In this document: piece by piece, positions 41,367 to 48,670 of the stretch
How positions within the stretch are numbered: the stretch's first letter is position 1
How the letters are laid out: each line of letters starts with the position of its first letter
Origin: Cryobacterium glaciale
GTDB lineage: Bacteria; Actinomycetota; Actinomycetes; Actinomycetales; Microbacteriaceae
Length of the DNA: 64,000 nt
Direction of reading: 5' to 3'
Assembly: GCF_004402535.1 (NCBI RefSeq)
Contig: NZ_SOEY01000018.1
Location: 186,001 to 250,000, forward strand
Made by a program: the position numbers and the translations under genes
Notes under the pieces: generated by a model
What the model saw: the letters and a program-made list of their open reading frames with translations, nothing else
What the model was told of the DNA's origin: nothing
The model's database searches: none

Positions 41367-42254
41367 CTAGGCCAGCAGGGACTGCTCGGCGGCCTTGACC
41401 ACGTTCGAGAGCAGCATGGCGCGGGTCATCGGACCGACGCCGCGGGGGTTCGGCGAGAGGTGCCCGGCGACCGCGGCGACGTCGGGGTGCACGTCGCCGA
41501 TCAGGCGGCCCTTGCCGGTGACCTCGTCATGCACCCGGGTGATTCCCACGTCGAGCACGGCGGCGCCCGGCTGGATCCAGTCGGCCTGGATCAGGTGCGG
41601 CACGCCCACGGCGGCCACGACGATGTCGGCGCGACGCACCTCACCGGCGAGGTCGACCGTGCGCGAGTGGGTCAGGGTGACCGTCGCGTCGAGTCCTTTG
41701 CGGGTGAACAGCAGGCCGAGCGGGCGACCGACGGTGAGGCCACGACCCACCACGACGACCTTCTTGCCCACGATCGGCACATCGTAGCGGCGCAGCAGCT
41801 CGACGATTCCGGCCGGGGTGCACGGCAGCGGTGACCGCAGCTCGCCCTCGATACCGAGCACGAGTCGGCCCAGGTTGGTCGGGTGCAGACCGTCGGCATC
41901 CTTCGACGGGTCGATCAGCTCGAGCATGGCGTTCTCGTTGTGGCCGACCGGCAGCGGCAGCTGGATGATGTAGCCGGTCACCTCACGGCTGTTGTTGAGG
42001 TCGTTGATGGCGGCGCGCACGTCGGCGCTGGTCGCCGAGCCGGGCAGGTCGATGCGCAGCGATTCGATGCCGACCTCGGCGCAGTCGCGGTGCTTGCCAG
42101 CGACGTACGTTTCGGATCCGGGGTCGTTGCCCACGAGCAGGGTGGCCAGTCCGGGCACGACGCCGTGCGAGCGCAGGGCGGCGATGCGGTCCCGCAGCTC
42201 GGCCTTGATGTCGGACGCGGTCTTGACCCCGTCGAGTGTGATTGCGGCCATCAT
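41367..42254 (-). CDS. folD: Methylenetetrahydrofolate dehydrogenase/cyclohydrolase
   Basis: A 295-residue bifunctional enzyme interconverting methylene-, methenyl- and formyl-tetrahydrofolate with NADP. The catalytic lysine is K54 in [29 protein letters not shown], the Rossmann block [17 protein letters not shown] and [24 protein letters not shown] are conserved. Two ATG codons stand together (42254, 42251). It lies downstream of glyA, with a GGGCCC palindrome between, so both may be in one transcript. Confidence 0.95.
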   Translation of the reverse strand: MMAAITLDGVKTASDIKAELRDRIAALRSHGVVPGLATLLVGNDPGSETYVAGKHRDCAEVGIESLRIDLPGSATSADVRAAINDLNNSREVTGYIIQLPLPVGHNENAMLELIDPSKDADGLHPTNLGRLVLGIEGELRSPLPCTPAGIVELLRRYDVPIVGKKVVVVGRGLTVGRPLGLLFTRKGLDATVTLTHSRTVDLAGEVRRADIVVAAVGVPHLIQADWIQPGAAVLDVGITRVHDEVTGKGRLIGDVHPDVAAVAGHLSPNPRGVGPMTRAMLLSNVVKAAEQSLLA

Positions 42255-42314
42255 GGATCCCTACTGTTGTCGATCGGTTCAGTGCTTCAATTCGGTGCGG
42301 TCGTTCCGTTCCAC

Positions 42315-42385
42315 TTCCCGGGCCCGGGCCCGGAAAGCGGGCCCATGTTATAGCCTGGGCCCAGTTGCCGGGCCCGGGCCCGGTC
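42315..42385. repeat. GGGCCC palindromic repeat
   Basis: CTTCCCGGGCCCGGGCCCGG AAAG, GGGCCCATGTTATAGCC TGGGCCC, then GTTGCCGGGCCCGGGCCCGG. Two GGGCCCGGGCCC palindromes flank the central stem. It lies between glyA and folD, same strand. Confidence 0.88.
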
Positions 42386-42488
42386 AAGTGTGCAGACGGG
42401 GAACCGTGCACTGCAACCGCACGCGCGCAGCCACGCGTGAGCGGATGCCGCCGGCCGATCCGACCCGCGGCATCCGTTGTCGAAGAAG

Positions 42489-43799
42489 TTACTGCTGCAG
42501 GCCGGAGTACAACGGGAACGCCTGCGTCAGTGCGCCGACGCGGGTACGGAGCGCTGCAATGTCGGCGCCGGGCTTGAGGGCCTCGGCGATGACGTCGGCG
42601 ACCTCGGTGAACTCGGCGTCGCCGAATCCGCGGGTGGCGAGGGCCGGCGTGCCGATGCGGAGACCGCTCGTGACCATCGGCGGGCGGGGGTCGAACGGAA
42701 CCGAGTTGCGGTTCACGGTGATGCCCACCTCGTGCAGGGCGTCTTCGGCCTGCTGGCCGTTGATCTCGGAGTGGCGCAGGTCGGCGAGCACGAGGTGCAC
42801 GTCGGTGCCGCCGGTGAGCACGTCGATGCCATGGGCGCGCGAGTCGTCGGCGGTGAGGCGGTCGGCGAGGATGCTGGCGCCGCGCAGGGTGCGCTCCTGG
42901 CGTTCCTTGAACTCGGGCTCGGCGGCGAGCTTGAACGCGGTGGCCTTGGCGGCGATCACGTGCATGAGCGGTCCACCCTGCTGGCCGGGGAACACGTTGC
43001 TGTTGAGCTTCTTGGCCAGGGCCATGTCGCGCGACAGGATGAAGCCCGAGCGCGGACCGGCGAGGGTCTTGTGCACGGTACTCGACACGACGTCGGCGTA
43101 GGGCACGGGCGAGGGGTGAAGGCCGGCGGCGACGAGTCCGGCGAAGTGGGCCATGTCGACCCAGAGCAGCGCGCCGACCTCGTCGGCGATGGCGCGGAAG
43201 GCCTCAAAGTCAAGGTGGCGCGGGTAGGCCGACCAGCCGGCGATGATGACCTTCGGCTTGCTCTCGATGGCCTTGTCGCGCACCACGTCCATGTCGACGC
43301 GGAAGGTCTCCGGGTCGACGCCGTAGGCTACCGGGTTGTACAGCTTTCCCGAGAAGTTGAGCTTCATGCCGTGGGTGAGGTGGCCGCCGTGAGCCAGCTC
43401 GAGTCCGAGGATGGTGTCGCCGGGCGTGGCGATGGCGGAGAGTACGGCGGCGTTGGCGGTGGCACCGGAGTGCGGCTGCACGTTCGCGTAGGCGGCTCCG
43501 AACAGGCTCTTGGCCCGGTCGATGGCGAGCTGCTCGGCAACGTCGACATACTCGCAGCCGCCGTAGTAGCGGCGTCCAGGGTAGCCCTCGGCGTACTTGT
43601 TGGTGAGCACCGAGCCCTGCGACTGCAGCACGGCGCGCGGAACGAAGTTCTCGCTGGCGATCATTTCGAGGTAGTCGCGCTGGCGACCGAGCTCCTGCTC
43701 GAGCACGGCGGCGATCTCGGGGTCAACGACCGAGAGCGGTTCGTTGAAGGTCGACTTCACTGCGTAGTTGGACTGCACAGTGGTGGCGGAATCAGGCAC
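42489..43799 (-). CDS. glyA: Serine hydroxymethyltransferase
   Basis: A 436-residue PLP enzyme moving the serine hydroxymethyl to tetrahydrofolate, giving glycine and methylene-THF. PLP lysine K244 in [46 protein letters not shown] and [12 protein letters not shown] are conserved. Start is GTG 43799 with AAGGAG 6-7 bases upstream. The product goes to FolD downstream. A ZTP riboswitch lies in its leader. Confidence 0.97.
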   Translation of the reverse strand: MPDSATTVQSNYAVKSTFNEPLSVVDPEIAAVLEQELGRQRDYLEMIASENFVPRAVLQSQGSVLTNKYAEGYPGRRYYGGCEYVDVAEQLAIDRAKSLFGAAYANVQPHSGATANAAVLSAIATPGDTILGLELAHGGHLTHGMKLNFSGKLYNPVAYGVDPETFRVDMDVVRDKAIESKPKVIIAGWSAYPRHLDFEAFRAIADEVGALLWVDMAHFAGLVAAGLHPSPVPYADVVSSTVHKTLAGPRSGFILSRDMALAKKLNSNVFPGQQGGPLMHVIAAKATAFKLAAEPEFKERQERTLRGASILADRLTADDSRAHGIDVLTGGTDVHLVLADLRHSEINGQQAEDALHEVGITVNRNSVPFDPRPPMVTSGLRIGTPALATRGFGDAEFTEVADVIAEALKPGADIAALRTRVGALTQAFPLYSGLQQ

Positions 43800-43824
43800 G
43801 GAGTTCTCCTTATATATGGATGTT

Positions 43825-43907
43825 GCGGCCCAGGCGTGCGGCCACTAACCGTGTCAGTCGCTCCCCGATGGTGACCCATCTTCGTGCTACGCCAGTTGCG
43901 ACCCATT
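43825..43907 (-). promoter_or_regulatory. ZTP (pfl) riboswitch upstream of glyA
   Basis: Read on the minus strand the leader has GGGTCGC..AACTGGCG, a P2 hairpin GATGGGTCACCATC, then GGGGAGCGAC pairing back with GTCGC, and after a linker CCGCACGCCTGGGCCGC. The GGGGAGCG and GCCTGGGC blocks are the conserved core of ZTP riboswitches, which sense ZMP/ZTP (low 10-formyl-THF) and turn on folate/purine genes such as glyA. It ends 25 bases before the start codon; the ribosome site lies in a short GGAG/CTCC pair. Confidence 0.88.
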
Positions 43908-44071
43908 TAGCATATCAGCGGATGCCGGTACCGGCGCTCCAAATACCCGCTCGCACTTCGCGGCAAGTGTTTGGGAAATTGGCACTGGTTGCAAGACGTG
44001 CCGGCTTCTCAAACACGTGCCACGAAACTTCAGCGGCCGGGAATAGCAGCGGGCGGGCGGCCGTTATCATC

Positions 44072-44097
44072 GATATACATGCACACGCATTGAAATT
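44072..44097. promoter_or_regulatory. Candidate MarR-type operator of the LLM oxidoreductase
   Basis: GATATACATGC-ACAC-GCATTGAAATT, an imperfect dyad ending 11 bases before the start of the LLM gene. Its core ATGCACACGCAT nearly matches ATGCAAACGCAT at 56270. The rest of the gap 43908-44071 shows no gene. Confidence 0.55.
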
Positions 44098-44108
44098 TGG
44101 AGGCTGGT

Positions 44109-45266
44109 ATGCAGTTCGGAATCTTCACGGTCGGAGATAGAACCACCGATCCCACCACGGGTGACACGCCGACCGAGAACGCCCGGATCAAGGCCATGGT
44201 GGCCATCGCGCAGAAGGTCGAGGAGGTGGGCCTCGACGTTTTCGCCACCGGTGAGCACCACAACCCGCCGTTCGTGCCGTCGTCGCCGACCACCATGCTC
44301 GGCTACATCGCTGCGCAGACCTCCCGCATCATCCTGTCCACCGCCACGACGCTGATCACCACGAACGATCCGGTGAAAATCGCCGAGGACTACGCGATGC
44401 TGCAGCACCTCGCCGACGGCCGGGTGGACCTCACGCTGGGACGCGGCAATACCGGCCCGGTCTATCCGTGGTTCGGCAAGGACATCCGCGAGGGAATCCC
44501 GCTCGCGCTGGAGAATTATGCCCTGCTGCGCCGGCTCTGGCGCGAGGACGTCGTCGACTGGGAGGGCCAGTTCCGCACGCCGCTGCAGGGCTTTCAATCC
44601 ACCCCGCGACCGCTCGACGGCGTGCCGCCGTTCGTCTGGCACGGAAGCATCCGCAGCCCGGAGATCGCCGAACAGGCCGCGTACTACGGTGACGGATTCT
44701 TTTCGAACCACATCTTCTGGCCGGCCTCGCACACCGCGAAGATGGTGCAGTTCTACCGCCAGCGTTTCGAGCACTACGGCCACGGCACCGCCGCCCAGGC
44801 CATCGTCGGGCTCGGCGGGCAGGTGTTCATGAGCAAGAACTCCCAGGACGCCAAGCGCGACTTCCGCCCCTACTTCGACAGCGCACCGGTCTACGGCAAC
44901 GGGCCGAGCATGGAGGACTTCACCGCTCAGACTCCGCTCACCGTGGGCAGCCCGCAGGAAGTCATCGACCGCACCCTCGGTTTTCGGGACTACGTCGGCG
45001 ACTACCAGCGCCAGCTCTGGCTGATGGACCACGCCGGCCTGCCCCTGAAGACCGTGCTCGAGCAGCTCGACATTCTCGGCGAAGAGGTTGTGCCGGTGCT
45101 GCGCCGCGAGTTCGCGAAGAACCGCCCGGCCGACGTGCCGGCCGGGCCCACGCACGAGTCGCTGCGCCTCGCCGCGCAGGCTCCGGTGGCCGCCGCCGCT
45201 GTGATGCACGGCGACCTCGACACCGCGCCCGCCATCGCACCGACCGCCTTCAGTCCGTCGCGCTAG
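44109..45266 (+). CDS. LLM class flavin-dependent oxidoreductase
   Basis: A 385-residue luciferase-like TIM-barrel monooxygenase using reduced FMN. MQFGIFTVGD, VFATGEHHNPPFVPSSP, LTLGRGNTGPVYPWFGKD and GSPQEVIDRTLGFRDYVG are family-like. Start at ATG 44109 with GGAGG upstream (an ATG 4 codons earlier lacks one). Substrate unknown; its promoter shares an operator-like site with a ring-cleaving dioxygenase operon at 55225-56232, suggesting common control of aromatic or quinone stress. Its end overlaps mrpG by 17 bases. Confidence 0.9.
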   Translation: MQFGIFTVGDRTTDPTTGDTPTENARIKAMVAIAQKVEEVGLDVFATGEHHNPPFVPSSPTTMLGYIAAQTSRIILSTATTLITTNDPVKIAEDYAMLQHLADGRVDLTLGRGNTGPVYPWFGKDIREGIPLALENYALLRRLWREDVVDWEGQFRTPLQGFQSTPRPLDGVPPFVWHGSIRSPEIAEQAAYYGDGFFSNHIFWPASHTAKMVQFYRQRFEHYGHGTAAQAIVGLGGQVFMSKNSQDAKRDFRPYFDSAPVYGNGPSMEDFTAQTPLTVGSPQEVIDRTLGFRDYVGDYQRQLWLMDHAGLPLKTVLEQLDILGEEVVPVLRREFAKNRPADVPAGPTHESLRLAAQAPVAAAAVMHGDLDTAPAIAPTAFSPSR

Positions 45267-45612
45267 TCCGGCCCTCGTCGCGGCGTCCCTTGAGCTCATC
45301 GACGATGAGCAGGTCCGGCCGCAGGTGCTCGGTCTCGTAGGCGGCCCGGCCCACGAGGTGCGCCGCCATCGGCGCGGTCAACGCCTGAAAGACGACGATC
45401 GCGACGACCAGGGTGACGGTGCCGACCGAGAAATTGTTGATCGCGACATCCGCTGTCACCGCCATGAGCCCGAAGATCTGCGGTTTGGTTGCGGCGTGCA
45501 GGCGCGACAAGACGTCGGGAAAGCGGATGAGCCCGATTCCGGCGGCGAGGCACATGGCGGCGCCAACCAGCACGAGGATCGCCGTCAGCACGTCGTGCAG
45601 GAGGGCGCTCAT
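45250..45612 (-). CDS. mrpG: Mrp antiporter subunit G
   Basis: A 120-residue protein with three membrane helices (VLTAILVLVGAAMCLAAGIGL, GLMAVTADVAI, LVVAIVVFQALTAPMAAHLVG), IRFPDVLSRLHAATKP as in MrpG/MnhG. It is the last gene of the operon. Start at ATG 45612, overlapping a tiny ORF by four bases. Confidence 0.92.
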   Translation of the reverse strand: MSALLHDVLTAILVLVGAAMCLAAGIGLIRFPDVLSRLHAATKPQIFGLMAVTADVAINNFSVGTVTLVVAIVVFQALTAPMAAHLVGRAAYETEHLRPDLLIVDELKGRRDEGRTSATD

Positions 45613-45653
45613 GCGGTCACCGCCAGGCGGGACAGGAGCAGAACGGCGCTCAT
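45609..45653 (-). CDS. 14-codon ORF bridging mrpF and mrpG
   Basis: MSAVLLLSRLAVTA, with an ATGA overlap with mrpF stop and another ATGA overlap with mrpG start. It may only pass ribosomes on between the two genes. Its first codons copy those of mrpG (ATGAGCGCC). Confidence 0.45.
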   Translation of the reverse strand: MSAVLLLSRLAVTA

Positions 45654-45919
45654 GCGCTGTCCCGGGCGGGCAGAAAGCGGGCGACACTGAGCGATCCGAG
45701 CACCGCGAACAGGGCCAGCACGAGCAGCACCGGCAGGGTATCGGTGTGCCGATTCAGGGCCATCTCGGCGCCGAGTGCGCAGATGATCGTCGCGACGAGC
45801 ACATCCGAGGCGATGACCCGGTCGAGCACACTCGGTCCGACGACGATGCGGTACACCGAGAGCAGGGCGCCGATCCCGAACATGACCGAGGCGACCACGG
45901 CCACAATCTGCAACATCAT
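45650..45919 (-). CDS. mrpF: Mrp antiporter subunit F
   Basis: An 89-residue, three-helix membrane protein: MMLQIVAVVASVMFGIGALL, YRIVVGPSVLDRVIASDVL and LPVLLVLALFAVLGSLSVARF. GPSVLDRV is the conserved MrpF block. Two ATG in a row; the first overlaps the mrpE stop. Confidence 0.93.
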   Translation of the reverse strand: MMLQIVAVVASVMFGIGALLSVYRIVVGPSVLDRVIASDVLVATIICALGAEMALNRHTDTLPVLLVLALFAVLGSLSVARFLPARDSA

Positions 45920-46527
45920 GACTGTCCCTTTCCATTCGAGCGGGCCGCGCGCCGATTTGCGGGACGCACCCCGCGCATCCGCTCGACGTCTTCGCGCGAA
46001 CCGAACCCGCGCACGATGCGCCGCTCGGTGTCGAGTACGCGGCGCCGAAAACTCTCGATATCGCCCGCGCTGTTCATGTTGAGCACGTGGAGGTACAAAA
46101 TAGACGATTCCCGGTCGATGTCGACGACGATCGAGCCGGGCACGATCGAGGTCGCTACGGCGGTCCAGGTGAGGATCAGGTCGCTGCGGGTGCGCAGCCG
46201 AATCTCCAGGATGGCGTTCGAGGTGACCAGCCGCGGCTTCACCGCCAGCCAGGACACGTCGATCGACGCCCGCACGATATCCAAAATCAGCCGCACGAAG
46301 AACACGACGGTGTGCAGCGGATGCACCCGCCCGCTCAGCTGCACCGGCACCAGGTAGAACGCCACGGTCACGACAATTCCCACCATGATCCCGACGAGCA
46401 GGTTGAGCCAGCTGAACTCGCCCCAGAGCAGCATCCAGAGCACGATCAGCGCGATCAGAGGGGGGATCTGGTTGCCGACGGCTTCGAGCCGAACCCGCCG
46501 AGTTGGCACATCGCGGGGCGTGGTCAT
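45916..46527 (-). CDS. mrpE: Mrp antiporter subunit E
   Basis: A 203-residue membrane protein. Two N-terminal helices (LIALIVLWMLLWGEFSWLN, LVGIMVGIVVTVAFYLVPVQ), then a cytoplasmic domain with RTRSDLILTWTAVATSIVPGS and HVLNMNSAGDI as in MrpE. C-terminus Arg-rich. Overlaps at both ends by four bases. Confidence 0.92.
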   Translation of the reverse strand: MTTPRDVPTRRVRLEAVGNQIPPLIALIVLWMLLWGEFSWLNLLVGIMVGIVVTVAFYLVPVQLSGRVHPLHTVVFFVRLILDIVRASIDVSWLAVKPRLVTSNAILEIRLRTRSDLILTWTAVATSIVPGSIVVDIDRESSILYLHVLNMNSAGDIESFRRRVLDTERRIVRGFGSREDVERMRGVRPANRRAARSNGKGQS

Positions 46528-48131
46528 TTGGCACCGCCCTCGAAGTTCGTGCCCAGATTGCTCTCAGCGATCGACCCGGTACCGTTCGGGAACACGGCGT
46601 CGATATAGGTCGACGGCGAGCTGATGTTTCCGGCGGCGCGGGTGGTGAGGTCGAAGATCGGCCCGGCGAACACCGTCAGGCCGAGGGTCAGCACGAGCAT
46701 GGACGTGGTCGCGCCCACCATGAGCGGGGAGATACTCTTCTTCAGCACGATTCCCTCGTCCTGCGGGTCTTCCACGAGGGATTCCGACATCGCCGAGGTG
46801 TAGTCCTTGACCTGTAATTTCGGCCGCCAGAATGCCAGGTTCCAGGCCCGGGCGAGGGCGTACAGGGTGAGCAGCGAGGTGAGCGCGCCGACCGCGATCA
46901 GCACGTAGATGATCGGGTCGCCGACGATGGTGCCAGCCTGGAACAGGGCGATCTTGCCGAGAAACCCGGAGAAGGGCGGGATGCCGCCGAGGTTGAGCGC
47001 GCCCAGAAAGAACAGGATCGCCACGAGCGGCGACGATTTCAGCAGCCCGCCGAGCCGCGACAGCGAGGTGGTGCCGCCGACCCGGTCGATGAGCCCCGCC
47101 GCCAGGAACAGGGTGGTCTGCACGGTGATGTGGTGTACAACGTAGAAGATGGTCGCGGCGATCGCGAGCGGGGTGCCGATCGCGATGCCGAACAGCATGT
47201 AGCCGATATGGCTGACCAGGGTGAATGACAGCAGTCGTTTGATGTCGGCCTGTGCGAGCGCCCCGAGAATGCCAACGAGCAGGGTCAGCGCGGCCACGAT
47301 CATGAGCGGCATCGAGAACTGGTTGTCGGGAAAGAACAGGGTCTGGGTGCGCAGAATCGCGTACACGCCGACCTTGGTGAGCAGCCCGGCGAACACCGCG
47401 GTGACGGGTGCTGGCGCGGTCGGGTAGGAGTCGGGCAGCCAGAACGACATCGGGAACACGGCCGCCTTCACCCCGAACGCGATCAGCAGCAGCAGGCCGA
47501 GAATGAGCTGGATATCGGCGGGGAGGTCTGGCATCCGCTCGGCGATGAGGGCGAGGGTGACCGTGCCGGTGGCGCCGTAGATGAGGGCGATCGCGCTGAG
47601 GAAGAGCAGTGAAGAGACCAGGCTCACGACGATGTAGGTGATGCCCACCCGGATGCGGGCGCCCGTGCCGCCGAGGGTCAGCAGCACATAACTGGCCGAG
47701 AGCAACATCTCAAAACCGACGTACATCGAGAAGAGGTCGCCGGCGACGAAGGCATTGAACAGTCCCGCGGCCAGCACGAGATAGGTCGGGTGGAAAATCG
47801 AGACCGGCGTTTCGAGGTCACCGTCGATGATGCCCTGACCGACCGCGAACAGCAGCACGCCGAGCAGCATGAGCGCCGAGATGAGCAGCATGATCGCCGA
47901 GAGTCGGTCGACGACGAGCACGATTCCCCACGGCGCCTCCCAACCGCCGACCTGAACCACGGCCGGGCCATGCCGGTCGACGAGCACGAGCAGGACGACG
48001 CTCATCACGGTCGCTGCCGTGAGACTCAGCACGCTCACGATGACCTGCAAGCGTCGGCGCAGGCCGAGCATCAGCGCGATCGCGGCTCCGAACAGTGGCA
48101 GGCAGACGATCAGGGGAACCAGGGCGGTCAT
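46524..48131 (-). CDS. mrpD: Mrp antiporter subunit D (complex I-like)
   Basis: A 535-residue membrane protein with about 14 helices, homologous to complex I ND2/4/5 proton-pumping subunits. LFNAFVAGDLFSMYVGFEMLLSASYVLLTLGGT has the conserved glutamate, LPDSYPTAPAPVTAVFAGLLTK the lysine-containing helix region, and LSFTLVSHIGYMLFGIAIG another. Mrp A and D form the ion path of the multisubunit Na+/H+ antiporter. ATGA overlaps at both ends. Confidence 0.95.
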   Translation of the reverse strand: MTALVPLIVCLPLFGAAIALMLGLRRRLQVIVSVLSLTAATVMSVVLLVLVDRHGPAVVQVGGWEAPWGIVLVVDRLSAIMLLISALMLLGVLLFAVGQGIIDGDLETPVSIFHPTYLVLAAGLFNAFVAGDLFSMYVGFEMLLSASYVLLTLGGTGARIRVGITYIVVSLVSSLLFLSAIALIYGATGTVTLALIAERMPDLPADIQLILGLLLLIAFGVKAAVFPMSFWLPDSYPTAPAPVTAVFAGLLTKVGVYAILRTQTLFFPDNQFSMPLMIVAALTLLVGILGALAQADIKRLLSFTLVSHIGYMLFGIAIGTPLAIAATIFYVVHHITVQTTLFLAAGLIDRVGGTTSLSRLGGLLKSSPLVAILFFLGALNLGGIPPFSGFLGKIALFQAGTIVGDPIIYVLIAVGALTSLLTLYALARAWNLAFWRPKLQVKDYTSAMSESLVEDPQDEGIVLKKSISPLMVGATTSMLVLTLGLTVFAGPIFDLTTRAAGNISSPSTYIDAVFPNGTGSIAESNLGTNFEGGAK

Positions 48132-48670
48132 CGCTGGTCTTCCCGGTCTGAAGCGGATGCGCCGGCGCGGCCGGCCGCATCCGTTTTCGCGCTGTCAGTG
48201 TGGCGCAGGGGGTCTTCATCACTCGTGGTGCCGTCACCGCGCTCGAACTCGTCGAGCGACTCGGCGATCGCGTCGTCATCATCGGAGGAGGAGCGGAAGG
48301 TGGCGTCGGCCTCGTCGGAACTTTCGGTGGCGTGCTCGTCGGTGAGGGTGTCGCCCTCGTCGCCGAGCTGCGCCAGCCACCACGAGCGGTAAATGAGGGC
48401 GAGCAGCAGGGCGGTGATGCCGAAGTTGATCACGATCGCGGTGAGCATGAGAACCTGCGGAATCGGGTCGACCATGTCGTCAACGCTCGTGCCGGTGACG
48501 ATCGGTGAGCTGCCGGGGCGGCCACTCATGATGAAAATGAGCAGGTTGGTAGCGTTGCCGACGAGCAGAAAGCCGATCAGCACCCGGGTGAGACTGCGTT
48601 CGAGCATGACGTAAACGCCGGCCGCATACATGACGGCCATGACGATGACGAGGGTGAGGGAGGCGCTCAT
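48128..48670 (-). CDS. mrpC: Mrp antiporter subunit C with acidic tail
   Basis: A 180-residue protein. The first ~110 residues are MrpC/NuoK-like with three helices (VMYAAGVYVMLERSLTRVLIG, GNATNLLIFIMSG, PQVLMLTAIVINFGITALLLAL). The rest is a hydrophilic tail, rich in Asp, Glu and Ser (ESSDEADATFRSSSDDDDAI), not found in short homologues. Overlaps at both ends. Confidence 0.94.
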   Translation of the reverse strand: MSASLTLVIVMAVMYAAGVYVMLERSLTRVLIGFLLVGNATNLLIFIMSGRPGSSPIVTGTSVDDMVDPIPQVLMLTAIVINFGITALLLALIYRSWWLAQLGDEGDTLTDEHATESSDEADATFRSSSDDDDAIAESLDEFERGDGTTSDEDPLRHTDSAKTDAAGRAGASASDREDQR

